DNA from: Sphagnum compactum
Lineage: Eukaryota > Bryophyta > Sphagnopsida > Sphagnales
Reading direction: 5' to 3'
DNA length: 64,000 nt
NCBI GenBank assembly: GCA_965153455.1
Contig: OZ234493.1
Location: forward strand, 12,204,213 to 12,268,212
Under the pieces are notes generated by a model that saw only the letters and a program-made list of their open reading frames with translations, was not told where the DNA came from and searched no databases. The position numbers and the translations under genes were made by a program. Below, one piece after another: positions 13,331-26,301 of the stretch (positions within the stretch are counted from its first letter, which is position 1; each line of letters starts with the position of its first letter).

Positions 13331-14565
13331 TTTTATTTTTTATTTGTATTGATATGTTTGACCTTTTTATACAAGTAGTGTTAAACATGGTAATGATGTC
13401 TACGATATGTTTCCTTTCATTCATGTTATACATTTTAAATACAAAACATATTTCCATTCTTGCCTTTTGCATTGATGTTTGCTCCTTTGTTAATAATCTC
13501 TTGGGCAATATCAACAAATCCACATAATGCCTAATTAGACAACACATGTCAATCAAAGAATTATTATTGATATGATACAAATTTTAACATGAAATAAATC
13601 CCTTTTTCTTTGCACACAAATTGATCCTTCATAAAGCATCTTTCCCCAATGGGATCCAATTAATCTAATTTTTTTATAAAAAATCCAATAATGAATGTCT
13701 TTTGTGTATTTTTGTCAATGAAAAAATGATATATTGCACATGGAGTGGTCCTAAAAGAAATAACCAATTTGGTTTGAACTATCCATTAGGAATGAATGTC
13801 TTTTGTGTTCAAGGCATAAAGAGCATAAGTAAGTTTTTTTTGGTTTTTTTTTTATAAAAATTAATACAATGATAAATTTTTCCACAAATATTATTTTCTT
13901 TTATTAACAAAGTAGTTGAATAGGTGTTTTCTAATCTATAATCATTGCAATTAGACACCCAATTGATAATTCTTACAAACTTAGATAATGACTTTGACAA
14001 AGGTAGGAAACATGTACCCAAAAACAACATTTTAGTTATAAGCTTACGCAAGTTAGTGTTTCAAACAATTATGATTATGAAAATAAAATTTGTATCATTT
14101 TCATGCATATTTACTTTGGGTGCAGTCATATTGACATGTACCAAAAGTAGTTGTAACCACTACTTAATTTTTTGAATTTTGGATTGTAAGTAATAATAAT
14201 AATAAATAGAATTTTTTTTGTAAAATGTATTGGGAATACATTATGTACATGTCATAAAATTTTGGAATCAATATAATGAATGAAAAATATATATAAGGAC
14301 TTTTAACTTTTGGAAACCACCGCTTAAAGACTACATAAAAGCAACTTAAAACAGTTTTGACACTAAACGCACAATTTGAAAATATTTTTTAATGACATAT
14401 TTTTTGATATTTTTAAATATAAACCTTAACATAATAGTATTAAGAAAAATTTAAAGATTTTTTTGAAAGACATATTAAAAAGATTCCAAGAAGATTTTAA
14501 GAATAAAGCAATGGTCTAAGGGGGCACATGCAGCTCCTAATAGAGTGGTTGGACCCCTTTGGTTT
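13331..14565. other. AT-rich spacer, possible further Helitron debris
   Basis: No feature can be supported. Open frames at 13207-13580 on both strands are AT-rich and lack motifs. Sequence at about 14065-14090 (ATTATGATTATGAAAATAAAA) resembles part of the repeat at 14566-14908, so the repeat may have more decayed members. Confidence 0.4.
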
Positions 14566-14908
14566 TTGACCATTCTATTGTTGAAGCACACAATGAATGT
14601 TTTTTAAAGGATGTTCATGATAGACATTCAATGGTGTCCTATTATCCAATGGAGCCAAAATGTTTCAAAGAGATTGAATGTGTATTTCATCTTGGACCTA
14701 CAATTATACAATTTGATGATTCCTAGCAACAATGATTATGAAAATCAAAATTTCATCTTCATATATATTTATCTTGAATTGTTGACCATTTTATCATTGA
14801 AACATGTAGTGAATGTTTCTGAAGGGATGTTCGTGATGGACATTTATTGGTTCTTTATTATCTAATATACCCAAAACATTTCAAAGATCTTGAACATACA
14901 TACTTCAC
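14566..14908. repeat. Decayed direct repeat, period about 216 bp
   Basis: Bases 14566-14690 and 14782-14908 are diverged copies. Paired landmarks are TTGACCATTCTATTGTTGAA with TTGACCATTTTATCATTGAA, GGATGTTCATGATAGACATT with GGATGTTCGTGATGGACATT, and AAAATGTTTCAAAGA with AAAACATTTCAAAGA. No function is assigned. Confidence 0.6.
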
Positions 14909-16156
14909 CACGCACCTAATTGAATGTTGATTTAACATACAAATCACAATGCTTTAAATATTAGTGTGTTTCAAATATATAATTATTCATAGAAAACAAA
15001 ACATACATACAAATTTATGAAATTTTAGTGTCTTTTTCCTTGATGACAACACTGAACATAAATATGATTATGTATAGGAACATGGATTTTTATATTTTAT
15101 TGATTTGAATGGAATTAGATTGAATATTAAAATATTCCACATCAAAAATTTAAAATATCATGAATTTGAATGAAGCAATTATGACAAAAATATTTTCAAA
15201 ATTAAAAAATATTCCACCAATGGGTAAAATAACCAAAATTACAATGTTCAACAAACATTTATTTAAACCCTTGAACATGATTAAACTCCACTTCCCAACC
15301 CTTTTATTGTAACTTTCTAATCAATCAATAAATATTATTTGAATTTAACATGCCCAACAAATATCTATACACAAGGCTTAAGCTTTCAAGGTTTGAATGT
15401 ATGACCAATTAAGGAATCAAATTCAAGTTGCTTAACAAAATAAAAACAAATTTCAACCAATGACATAAAAACAACATAAATCAATTGTTTGATAAACAAA
15501 CTCAAACCATGAATATGATTGAATTCTGATTCATAATCATCTTCTTGCAACTTTGTGATCTATTAATCGTTAAACTTAATGTATACCCAAAAGGGTGAAA
15601 GCGTATTAAAGCGGATCAAAATCAGCAAATCAAAGCCCCTTTTGAAAGTCCATTTTTGGTGTATTCGAAATTGGCTTAAAATTGACCATGTAACTTCATT
15701 CCAAAATTTCAAAATTTTCTAATTTTTTTGGGGGCACCATGTTAAAAACCATTTTAAAAGTATTCCTTTAAACAAAATCAAGAAAATCAACATTTTTTAT
15801 GCCTTTATGGACTTTGCGAAATATTTCAAAGGCTACATATTTGATGTTATGGAACACAAAAGTTAAAACAATGTTTCATTCACTAAATGAACCTTTAATG
15901 TCCTAAACTTCAAATATTTTATATCCCAAAGTTTCACATACATTGCATAAACACATTTTGAAATAAAAGTCCATGTCCAAGATTTTATAGTTTGTGACAC
16001 TACTTCACCAAGATTATAAAATCCATTACTAATTGAACATTCATGATTTTGATATCTTTTTTTCAATGTTTATATAGTTCATGTGTTAGCTTCACATAAG
16101 TGAGTCCATTTTTGTTATATTCAACAAGAATTTAAAATTGTATGCAAAAACATTTC
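14909..16156. other. AT-rich spacer, nothing identified
   Basis: No gene, RNA or element boundary was recognised. A short minus-strand open frame (15863-16066) has no motif. Confidence 0.4.
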
Positions 16157-17820
16157 TCAAATCCAAGAAAAAATTGTCACTATGACTTCCATAATGGTCC
16201 ATTGTAGTATGCAACCACCCGAAACTTGGGCTTTGCATTGCTCCACACAATTGGTGACAATGAATTTGTGTGCATTTGTGTTTTCACCATTCGTCACATA
16301 CACTTTGGCCAACTGTCCCACATGGGTTACAACATTATTGTCATCATAAAACTTTGGTAACGATATACATAATGCATTTCCCACTAGACTACTATTATTG
16401 TTGGAGGTACATGTATTACAAATGTTGTGAATTGGGGAAATAATTTTGTTTGTTGCATAACAATTGTTGACCTTGTTGATTAAAATGGTCGTTGTTCAAC
16501 TATTTCAAATAATGGATTCCTCAATGTATTAATTGGATCTGGTTTTGTATTTCTGCCATTGTTTGGGAATGGTTAGATTGTTTACTTTAGTACCAAAAAC
16601 GTTTGCTTGTAGATAATTGGTTGGGGTGAGAAACCCATGGATTGAATGCAAAGATTGTTTTCCTATTTTGGTAGGTTTCCCCTCAGGTACAGTGGTTTCC
16701 AACCAGGATTACACAAGAAGAAAACCTTTCCTTCATGATGTTGACATTTTAACCTTGTATTGTTCATTGTTTTAATTTCTTTTGAACCATTTGGACGGTA
16801 TTCACCTCCTTCAACTTTTATTCTCCCTGATTGAGCATAGACATTGCTCACCATTGTTCATGCCAACTTTAATAAACAATATTGTAATAATTCACTGTTA
16901 ATTTTGATTTTGCCATATCTTGCTCATAATAAGTGAAGAAATTAAAGTACATAACTACATATTCTACCCCATCTATAGTCATTTTTAGACGACTTACACC
17001 TTATTTCTTAAGCTGATATATCCCATAGAAATCTTTAAATCCACAAGGGAAAACAATTATTAGAATGTTCAATAGACAAAATCCCAGACCAACCTCATAC
17101 ACCTCTATAATTGTTTCTTCAATCATTTATAATAATATTAGTGGTGATTGTTTCTCATTAGTTAACAATTTTTCATATTAATACATTTCATTTCCACAAC
17201 TATATGTTACAAATTTTTCTATCCATCTACATTGTATATATAACAAATCGAGAGGTATCCACCACTTAATTAATGCATTAATATTCGGCTTTAAATGTTC
17301 CTTTTCATCTCTCATGTTTACAATATGATTAATTATGGCTATTATTTTCACTATAGTTAAGACAAGTACACAAAGTATCACCGGAAGCCATTTTCTATAC
17401 TGAGTAATTGTGTGATATCAATATATAAAATATAATTTTGTAATGACCTCAAAATTGTTTTCCCATGTAATTTTTGTAAGATCATTTTTTGAACACCTAT
17501 AGTCAATAATTTAAACCTATCAACAAGTTCATTCTAATTTCGCTTTTGTGTACATGCTCTTGGTGTAAACAAATATGCCTAAAATGTTCACCCATAAGTA
17601 CAGTGATCCCTGAGCAATTGATTCTCATCCTCCATAAGCAATGTATTTTTTTCCCAAGGAACAAAATTGTATCCCCGTAATATATTTCCATTCCATTAAT
17701 TTCTCTACAAACATAGTACCCTTTCAAATAAAGTTTTCTTGCATGCAGTTGTTTGACCTCAAAAAATAACTCAGGAAAATCTTGAACATAATTAGCACCT
17801 TTTAATGACATGCCACTCAA
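16157..17820 (-). pseudogene. Unidentified decayed coding stretch
   Basis: Several minus-strand open blocks follow one another in the same direction: 17820-17503 (105 codons), 17381-17178, 16854-16663 and 16384-16157. They are separated by stops and frameshifts. Their composition is less AT-biased than the flanks. Segments such as YYVCREINGMEIYYGDT, VTHVGQLAKVYVTNG and FFLCNPGWKPLYLRG look protein-like, but I do not recognise a family. It could be a degraded transposon ORF. Confidence 0.3.
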
Positions 17821-18300
17821 TGTTCTACTAGAGCTTTTTGTACATCTAACTACCTAAGTACCCATAGGTAATTTGATTTACACTTTCCCATCCTAGGTTA
17901 TGCAATCATGTAATCATATAATGTTCTAAACAACTAACAACCCAATCATAGATGTAGTCATGGATTGGGGTTTATTATTATTATGTGAATATGAATTTAT
18001 TCACTATCATTATATTAGTTAAATTTTGCAAATATTAAAAAATTTGAAGGAAAAAAAATTTGTTTGGTACACATGTTTGCATCATGCATTATACATTACA
18101 CCATATATATAGATATTTAGTAAAACATTGCATTATCTATCATTTTGAAGTTTAATTTATTTAGTTTTATGAAAAAAATCAAAGTAAGATCAAATCTTAT
18201 ATATAAATTCACTTAGTCTTCCCGTCCGTGACGTGACGTTCTGGTGCAGAACGCTACCCCATTCCAAGTTTCAGGTCTATCTGTCTTTCTGTCTGTCTGT

Positions 18301-18476
18301 CCAGGTGCCATTTAAAACTGACTGCGGCTTTTCCTTTTGGTACATTTCCAGGTGCCAATTAAAACTGACTGCGGCTTATCCTTTTGGTAAATTTCCCAGG
18401 TCCCAATTAAAACTGACTACGGCTCAACCTTTTGGTAAATTTCCAGGTCCCAAACTGCGGCTTTTCCTGTAGAGTC
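18301..18476. repeat. 47-bp tandem repeat, about 3.7 copies
   Basis: Units begin with CCAGG at 18301, 18348, 18396 and 18443 (spacings 47, 48, 47). Each unit contains TTAAAACTGACTGCGGCT and CCTTTTGGTAMATTT. The last copy has an internal deletion. A short CTGT run precedes it (18282-18300). It lies about 760 bp before the next ORF on the + strand. Confidence 0.88.
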
Positions 18477-18523
18477 ATTATTAGGTAGAGGGAAAGATAG
18501 GGGTACCCGGGGTGACTAACTAA

Positions 18524-18532
18524 CCACGTGTC
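18524..18532. promoter_or_regulatory. G-box/ABRE-like CCACGTGTC
   Basis: A perfect CACGTG core with ABRE-like flank lies about 700 bp upstream of the 141-codon ORF, at the edge of the GC-richer island. Plant bZIP/bHLH factors bind such motifs. It is a single occurrence, so function is only suggested. Confidence 0.35.
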
Positions 18533-19231
18533 GGGATCCGAAACGTCGACTGACATCTTAATCGACGGATTACTACTACACAACGGACTCCAAAATCCAG
18601 GTGCCAAAAGTGCTGTGTGACCGACCTTCCCTCCCTCTCCGGAACGCTTTGGGAATTAACTTGGTCTGTCTGTGCCTGTGCATTATGCACAGGGTTACCA
18701 CTAGTGAAAATAGAATCATTACTTTTAACTGTGAGATTCTTGAATTGACATTAAATAACCTTCAATTAATCCAGAGCTTTTTTCCCTAGTCATGGGGTTA
18801 TAATACTTTGCCAAGTGTGCACACATGTAGTCCAGATACCATCAGGTGTGAATAGTCTGAAGCGACTCACATCCTTTCAACAACCAAGACAGCTCTTTCT
18901 TCGACTATCTTTTCTCTTTTATTTGCACCCACCATCAACTTTCTTTCTCACCCTTCTTCCATTTTGGACTTCTTGGGCTATTAGTCTTCTTCATTCCTCT
19001 TGCTGGGCATACATGTTGGGAATCAGCAGCATGGTTTTGTGACTAGTAAAACTCTTTGGTGATGATGTTGCATCTCCCATCCAAGCTAGATCTTCCAGGA
19101 TTAGGGGAGTGGAGTTGGTGGAGCTTTGTGGTAGTGGTGGGGAACTAGCTACCTAGCTACCTACCTGCAAAATTTGAATTCCCTCATCAGGGGTTTGGCT
19201 TGGCTTGGCTTGGCTTGGGTTGCTTGCAACC

Positions 19232-19657
19232 ATGACTATGAAGAGGCATAGTGTGTTTTTTGGAAGACCTTACAAGGATGTGACAATGACTTCAAGGAAA
19301 AACTCTCGGCATTTTGGAAGGCAGTTTCAGGATTGCCGTGTGCTGCAAGTGGAGCCTGCACCAGAGCCTGTAGGCTTGAACCGAAACCGGATTTCTTACA
19401 TGTACCCCAGACCAGCTGGGAACCAAGACATGAAGGTTTGGCGCCACCCAGACTTCCTTCTCAAGCCATTCGAGCATCCCCAAGTGCCAGCTATTAATGC
19501 CTACTTCACCCATTTGTGTTATGATGAAGAGCACATCAGAATTTGTACACAAGCCACAATTGAAGGTGACAAGCAACCAGACCCATTCAGAGGGAAAAAG
19601 CCTCCTCTTCCATCCTTGCCCAGAAGGCAGACAACTCAGATGGGCATGAATCTATAG
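19232..19657 (+). CDS. Hypothetical 141-residue basic protein
   Basis: An ATG-initiated single-exon frame of 141 codons. It is rich in Arg, Pro and Gln, with segments such as HSVFFGRPYKDVTMTSRKN, NRISYMYPRPAGNQDMKV and FRGKKPPLPSLPRRQ. I recognise no family, signal peptide or membrane segment. Upstream lies a TTGGC pentamer run (about 19196-19217). The surrounding 18.2-22 kb also contains relics of PPR and RPL15 genes, so this could be a lineage-specific gene or a leftover exon. Codon content looks gene-like, unlike the AT-rich spacers. No downstream exon was identified. Confidence 0.4.
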   Translation: MTMKRHSVFFGRPYKDVTMTSRKNSRHFGRQFQDCRVLQVEPAPEPVGLNRNRISYMYPRPAGNQDMKVWRHPDFLLKPFEHPQVPAINAYFTHLCYDEEHIRICTQATIEGDKQPDPFRGKKPPLPSLPRRQTTQMGMNL

Positions 19658-20146
19658 TCATGCATTCATTGCCATGTCCAAGCAGTGACAAGCACTTGGC
19701 CTTACAATTATGCTCATCATCCTGGCTTCAATATCAACACTCTTGAACACTGCAAAAGTGAACCTCTGTGAAAGTTGTGCATTTTTTCCTTCAATTGATG
19801 AGCAAAGATTCTGGGTGTGGTGTTATTCCACATTGCAGCATTTCTTCATTTTCCACTGCAAGAAATGCTGATGATGCTGCTAAATTTTGATGATGCAAGA
19901 AATGGGTCATTCAGCTTTTGCCCTATTCTTTCATCAACACATGTGGCAAAAGAAACCAATATCATCAGGACAAAAGGTGAACAAATCCTTCTTCTTGAGG
20001 CAAGAGTTCATCTCATCTATACTTGAATCAGTGTTCATCAATATTCTGCCACAACAACACTCCACCCTAAAGCAATTTCCATTTCTTGCTATAATTTCTC
20101 AGCCAACGGATCTCTGAAATGAACTTGGGTTCCTGTGTGACACTCA
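19658..20146. other. Downstream of the 141-codon ORF, nothing identified
   Basis: No supported exon. It may be 3' UTR of the preceding ORF. The region ends where the PPR-DYW relic's C-terminus begins on the opposite strand. Confidence 0.4.
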
Positions 20147-20790
20147 TCAGAGCATATGCCAAAGTTCCTCGAAGACATAAAGTGGTATCTCTGGAACGGT
20201 ACTCATGAAACTGTAAGCAATTGCCAGCTTTTCAATGTGGTAGCAGACAGTCCATTCCTTTTGATGTTTTTCCAAATCATGCATACAAAAGCAAGTGTCT
20301 GGCACATATCCTGCCTCCATCTGCCCACTCCAATTGTCAAGCTCAGCATATATCCCTTCTGCCTGCAACTGGGTCCTCCTATTGAATCTGCCACAAAGCA
20401 TGCATCAACGCTTCCATCTCTATCCAGCACTGACCCTGCTCCTTTAGGATTACATTTTCATTCCATTATTTTCCTCACCTCCACTGTTATACTGTTGTTC
20501 CACGTGAGCTGCGGCACAGACATGTGAAAGCAGCACATTCACTGCAACATTCTTTGGTTGCAAGCCAGTCAGCTAGAGCACATTCTCTCAGTGTCACATT
20601 CAAAGTAAAGTCTATGAATTCCACAAGCACCAACCCAGGCTGCCAAAATTGAGGGGTCTTGCTTCATAGGGCATTTTCTTGATGCATTCTTTTGCTTCAC
20701 ATGTATGATCAGCACATCAAGAAAGTCTCAGCTTGCAGCCATAGTGTGCACTTAGGTGTCATGCCAAAGTTCTTGATACATGGCCAGAAG
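20147..20790 (-). pseudogene. PPR-DYW protein relic (C-terminal part)
   Basis: The minus strand carries the end of a PLS-class pentatricopeptide protein. Reading 5' to 3' on that strand: KECIKKMPYEA, then SILAAWVGACGIH (typical last PPR motif), LQPKNVAVNVLLSHV (E motif start), IYAELDNWSGQM, then GYVPDTCFCMHDLE and CYHIEKLAIAYSFMST, which match the start of the DYW cytidine-deaminase domain. In the E/E+ part the frame changes several times. The DYW domain stops at about 20147 before the HxE...CxxC deaminase core and terminal DYW, so it is truncated and frameshifted. Intact relatives edit organellar RNA. Confidence 0.85.
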
Positions 20791-21442
20791 CAGTTCGCCT
20801 TCATGGACAAAGATCAACCACCTTGTCCTCACTCCAACATGGTCTATGTACCTTTCTTCACTTGCTTGGAAATCTGTATAAATCACACTTTCCTTGTAGC
20901 AAACTTATGTAGTCGGAAGAGAACCACCAGGAACGAATTCCAGGTTTTTCTTCTGATCTACTTGGTCATATCTTAGAACCCCGCTTCATATTAGATTCTT
21001 AAGTTCAGAATAGGTCTGAAAGATACTTCAGGAATGGAGACTCTGGAGACCATTCTCACATGGTCTACAAATGGGGGCATCAAATCAGATTTGCTTCAGT
21101 TGCTGACAACTAGTTCATGTTAGCATACTATATTAGGACAAAATCTAATGTAACAAAAACACAGGAAAGTGCTAATGTTCAATGCTATTGCAGAAAAGCC
21201 CACTTGTGATGAAAGCACGCCACAAATAATTTGTGATCAGACTCATTTGAAATTATGCCTGTACAGATCCCAAAACCTCTGAACCTTAGGCTCCAACCTT
21301 TAGTTGTCATCCACTGAGAGAGCAAAAATAGTTGAATGCAGGGACAAATTTTTTTCTCAAGAGCGTGTAAATAACTGCACTGATTTCCAACAAATGTCAC
21401 CCTGAGAAACACAGAGCCTCTCTGCGAAAGCTCTAAAGAACC
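20791..21442. other. Spacer between PPR and RPL15 relics
   Basis: No supported gene. It may hold further decayed upstream PPR repeats on the minus strand, but no motif is clear enough to call. Confidence 0.4.
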
Positions 21443-21991
21443 TTAGCGGTATCGCTTCAAAGAAAGTGAGTTGTTTCGTTTCCAGGTAGCACGCACTGAA
21501 GGCCGAGCCTTGGTGTACAAATGGCCCTTGCCACACAAACCATGATGTTTCTTTCCAGCTGATGGCAATCCTCGGAGCTCCCAATGCTTGTGCACTGGTT
21601 TGACAATCCAGTTTATACAAGGATCTTTTACGAATCACAGAGTGTGCTGTGTCAATCAGAATCACCTCAAAGTACTTGTATGTTGAATCCTACAAACATC
21701 CAATAGAGACCACTATGGCAATGAGAGTTCACAATAACTGCAGATTCACTTACAAAAAGCAGATGCTGCTAATGCCACCTTCTATGTAGGGTTTAATGCT
21801 ACTTACTTGAGCACAAATTACTCAAGAGTATAAAGGACTTGAAAAAGAAAACAAGACAAGAATAACAAAACATCTACCTTCAGGAATGGAACCTGCTTTA
21901 CCACTGCCAACCAGACAGCAACAAATCCACTTCATCAACCATTGGGCAATACCTGGTTAATCCAATAACAATTAAGAACTTTCAAGTGTCT
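21443..21991 (-). pseudogene. RPL15: RPL15 (eL15) gene relic with retained intron
   Basis: The last exon (21689-21443) encodes the C-terminus of eL15: [21 protein letters not shown], a break, then in another frame [21 protein letters not shown] and [15 protein letters not shown] before TAA. One extra A in a run of four (CGTAAAAGATCC) causes the frameshift near 21627. The exon is preceded by a good acceptor (TGTTTGTAG). Upstream, 21991-21953 encodes RHLKVLNCYWINQ and ends at a GT donor, matching the preceding eL15 segment. The intron between them is 263 bp. Sequence before that is too decayed to read. The intron boundary shows it came from genomic duplication, not retroposition. Confidence 0.9.
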
Positions 21992-22124
21992 ACGCACATG
22001 ATCGGTACTTCTTACAAAAGTGAGATGCACTTGGCAACATAGGCTTGAACTCAATTCAAAAGTGCACTGCAGTATTGTGCATTTTAACTTACGGAATCAC
22101 ACCTGATGATGCAATTGACGTGTA

Positions 22125-22972
22125 TTACTAAATGGGAGAAAGTATGACAATGGAGGTAATGAAACATTTTGTGAAGGCTATCAAGGAAATTGTCGAAACC
22201 AAGTATTTGAAATAACCTACATAAGATGATATTGAAAGACAACTCAAAATCAATGAAGTTCAAGGGTTCCCATGTATGTTTGCAAGTTTGGATTGTATGC
22301 ACTATCAATGGAAAAATTCCTCGGTTGCTTGGCAAGGGCAATTTCAAGATAAAGATGGCAATAGGTCAATCATTCTTGAAGCTGTTGCAGACCGGTCACT
22401 CTAGATTTGACATTTTTTTTCAGTTTTCCTCATAGTAACAATGATATTAACATGCTAGATAGGTCACCACTTATCACTAATTTGTTTCAAGGGCCCACCC
22501 AAGACATGGATTTTGTTGTCAATGGCAATAGATATCCCAAGTACTACCTATTTGCCCTCGATGGAACATGTTTGATCAAATAATTCATGAACCACAAGGA
22601 GAGAAAAGGAAACAATTTTCTAAAATGCAAAAAGGAACCATAAAAGATGTGGTGCATTGTTTGGGGTGCTTCAAGTGCATTTTATATTCATTCATAATCC
22701 AAGTAGACAATGGGACATGGTCACAATCAAGAGCATTCTCATAGGGTGTGTGATTTAATCATAGAAGATGAATCCAATTGCAACTTAGAGCGTTTATTTC
22801 ATATTGGAATCAATGTTTTACATTTGAAACAAGGGTTGTGTTTTGAAGACTACTACCAAAGAACCACCCAAATTGAAAATGTGGTGACTCATTACAATTT
22901 CAAAAATGACCTTGTGGAACATATGTGGGTTCGAAAGGGCAACAATGCAAATATTCTAAACCTATTTATATA
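22125..22972 (+). pseudogene. PIF/Harbinger transposase relic (DDE_Tnp_4 type)
   Basis: Read with frame changes, the stretch gives the second half of a plant HARBI1-like transposase. It shows FASLDCMHYQWKNSS and QGQFQDKDGNRSIILEAVAD, then SNNDINMLDRSPL and NGNRYPKYYLFALDG. It continues with DLIIEDESNCNLE, ending in FEDYYQRTTQIENVVTHYN and VRKGNN. The catalytic DDE Asp of LDCMH is kept. Stops and frameshifts lie near 22410, 22580 and 22650-22710. No terminal inverted repeat or target duplication was found. Its 3' end abuts a CACTA fragment at about 22966, which probably cut it off. Confidence 0.9.
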
Positions 22973-23609
22973 GCTTAAGCCTATCTACTTTTCAACCGAC
23001 TTACATACCTAAGTAAACCTAGCTACCTAGTAGGGTTTAATAATTACCTATCTACCTAGGCACCATATGTCAACATCTTATTAACCTTAAATTGGATGAC
23101 TTAAATTTTATTAATTAATATATATATATATTTTAAATGTGGGCTTTAATTACCACGTGTCACCATATAATTGGTGTTTAAAAATGAACTCGTGTCAAAT
23201 GGTCAATGAATGTTCCATGGTGTGCCACATGTCATCATTTAAGTGGCATAAACTCTAATGATTGAATTAATCAAATGAATTTTTAATTAAAAATACACAA
23301 TAATAATTTTTAAAAATGACATGTGTCCAAATGCAAGTTGTTCAATTTTTTAAATGTGTCATACTTTGATTAGTTACACTGTAGTTGCAAAGAGAGTTGC
23401 ACATAAGGTGCAACTACATTTGGATTGATATGTATGGATGAACATGTATATTAACACCATATATACATGTTGCATACATAGTGTTGCATGCAACTAAATG
23501 TCATATGTAACTTGTTTTATGTAACTACTCGAATTTGTAGTTACATGTGTCACATGTAACTGAATTTTAGTTGTAAACGATAGTTACAAAACCCAAAAAA
23601 TTTAGTAGG
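22966..23609. mobile_element. CACTA element end fragment
   Basis: This 640-bp stretch is the reverse complement of the left end of the CACTA element at 39790. Homology runs nearly without gaps from TATAGCTTAA (22968) to the terminus at about 23607. That terminus reads AAAACCC...TTTAGTAG and has lost the final bases of the CACTAGTAG-type end. Shared internal landmarks include AATTGGTGTTTAAAAATGA, GGTCAATGAA, CCATGGTGTGCCAC and many TTGCAAC-type subterminal motifs. The rest of the element is missing, so it is a truncated relic. Confidence 0.85.
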
Positions 23610-25541
23610 CCTCCAAGTGAGTGGGGACCAGTTGATACGGATAGTGAAATTGGTCCACTAATATCTAATGAAATACAAATTTATTAAGCCATTTCAGTTG
23701 CTAGTTAATTAACTAGGCAACATGGAAATCAACTAAATTTAAATTATTTAATATTATTGATGATTTCATGATTTTCAGTTTATGAATTATTGACACGTGT
23801 CATTACATAAGCTAAGTTAAAAACCTAGCCTAAGTATATAGGCCATGTGACCAACCTAAATAAGCATTTACTTTTTAGGAATTACATAGGAAAATATTCG
23901 GTCAACTTACCACTATTGGCCACAAACACACCATTTGCGGGGTTTGATTATTTGACCTCTAGGATGGAAGCAAACACCCTTACCATCAAGCTACCACACT
24001 TGTTGTGATAATGTGTTACATTGCATTCTATTTATCAAATATTTCATTTTAAACATTACAAAAACATAAACTTTGAAAATTCATATCTTATTGAGATTTT
24101 GTCCAAATGAAATGATTGAAATTTAATCTTTTTTTTCAATAATGTACATAATTACATTTATTTCTTTTTAAAAGTTTAAAATCATTTGAACAAATGTTTT
24201 TTGAATATCATTATTCAATAACATTTTAATGACCATTCTTTTGAAAAAGAAAATGTTTAATAAATGGATAAATTTTTTCCTAATATAATAATATTACCTA
24301 GGTTATGCTACTTTAAGCTATTTTAGGGTTACTTTTCATTATTCTAAGTTATTTCACCCTACGTTATTTATGGCTATTTTTAGTTATTTCACCTTAGGTT
24401 ACTTTCGGTTATTCTAAATTACTTTTAGTTTTTTTATGTTATTTTTGAGTATTTTAGGCTATTTCACCTTAGGCTATTTTTTACTATTATAATTTTTTTT
24501 GCTATTATATGTTTTTTGGGCTATTGTATAATATTTCATTTTAGGTTATTTGCGACTATTATAAATTATTTTTGGTTATTCCAAGTTCTTTCATTTTAAG
24601 CTATTTTCAACTATGTGAGGTTATTATTGATTATTTTTTGCTATTGAAGGTTATTTCACCTTATGTTATTATTGGTTATTCTAGGTTATATTAACATAAG
24701 TTATTTATGGTTATTCTATTGGTGGCTATTGGTAGCTATTCTAGTGGTGGCAATTAATGCCTATTTTATTAATGGTTATTGGTAACTATTTTATTGTGGC
24801 TATTAATGTTTATTTTATTAATGCTATTAATGGAATTATTTATTAATGATTATTGGTGGTTATTTTAAGTTAAATTATCATAAGCTATTGGTGGCTATTT
24901 TTTGTTATTTAAAACTATATTATGACTATTGGTGGTTATATTATCATAGGCTACTGGTAGTTATTTTATTGTAGGTTATTCTAAATTATTTTTCATAGGT
25001 TATTGTTAGTTATTTTATCTTAGGTCATTATATTATATTTTAGATTATTTTAAGTTGTTATACTAAGATAAAATAACATAAAGTATAATGATCTTGAATA
25101 ACCTAAAATATAGCCTAAGGTTAGTTGATTAGTTTAATTTAAAATAACTTAAAAATAAAAAACCTATAATAAACTAGGTGAGATACCTTAAAGTAAAATA
25201 ACTTATAATACTTTAGGGTATAATAATTTATAATAACCTATAATAATTTATAATAACTTAGGGTATAAATTAAAATAACTTAAAATAACTTAAAATAATG
25301 TAGGGTATATCATAAAATAACATAGGGTATTTAAAACAACAATATAAATAAACATATTTACCAGAGTAAATTATAGTAATGAATTATGTTAACTAATAGT
25401 GAAACATGATGTTTACATAGTGATATTATAGTGAAATAACTTTAACTGGGGTGAAATCATTAAAATGCAGTGAACTTATTTCACTTTTAAAGCCCCATAA
25501 TGATTTAGGTTAGTGAACTACGCCCCACTTTTGTAATATTG
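23610..25541. mobile_element. Satellite-bearing CACTA-like element, older copy
   Basis: It is a direct-orientation homologue of the element at 26302-31356. The left parts (about 23620-24290 and 26385-27090) and the right parts (25360-25541 and 31170-31356) align over hundreds of bases. The right terminus, read inward, is CAATATTACAAAAGTGGGG against CACTACTACAAAGGTGGGG in the younger copy. The left terminus is lost at the junction with the preceding CACTA fragment. The interior (24290-25340) holds only short GGTTATTNNAAGTTATTTCACC-type arrays, with no large satellite. No coding region was seen. Confidence 0.78.
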
Positions 25542-25764
25542 TATGCGATGAAAAATCCCCCATTTGGTGTAGAAAATTCAAATTCAAATAATTTCAAGAT
25601 TTTATCACATTAGATTATATAACAATCACATACATGAGTCCATTTTCATCAAATTTAATAACAATTTAATGTAGGACACTCTCTAATCCATAAAGGTGTT
25701 TAAAAAAATGGACTTGTGACACCAAAAATGATCTAATTTAGCTTGCTAATACCTTTTTGTCTAG

Positions 25765-26301
25765 GTTTATGTTTTTTTAATTTGTTGAATTTTTTCCACC
25801 ATTGATTTTTTCAACTGCTTTTCTTTTTCTTAATTAGTAGCACTCTTTACTTTCCTTGGTTCTTTATCCTTGAACACTTATTCTTTAGTTACTTTACTTT
25901 TTGTGATAACATTAACATCCACTACATTCACATCTGCAGTGATTATTCGTGTCTTAGCAATAGGTTGAACCTCTATTACTACCATAGATTTCCCATAAAA
26001 CATCTTTTGCATCTCAACAAACTTTGGACAATCTGTTAATTATGTCCATTCAAACCACAGATGTGGCATGCATATGAAAATGTCTTATGTGGTTTCTGAT
26101 TTGGTTGTGTTGCTTCTATGGTTGCCACCATGGTCTGTTATTTTTTCTTTTTGCATGTCCCACATTGTGATTTGCCATCCCGTTTATGCAATGTTTATCA
26201 ATCTTCCTTGTATTTTTATGTGTTTTCATTAGTGTTGCCTGTTTGGTAGTCTGTGGTACTGAAAGTGCACTCCTTGCTTCTGCAGTAGTCTTGTCTTCTT
26301 C
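25765..26301 (-). pseudogene. LTR-retrotransposon gag, zinc-knuckle half
   Basis: The minus strand encodes the second half of a retrotransposon gag. After the element at 26302 it resumes with DKTTAEARSALSVPQTTKQ and HKNTRKIDKHC. A damaged first CCHC knuckle follows (GMANHN), then a second knuckle ACHICGLNGHN...DCPKFVEMQKMF with one base missing. The end is acidic/basic (KDKEPRKVKSA, KKSMVEKIQQI). CX2CX4HX4C spacing is recoverable in the second knuckle. It continues the N-terminal half at 31357-32520; a CACTA element separates them. Confidence 0.85.
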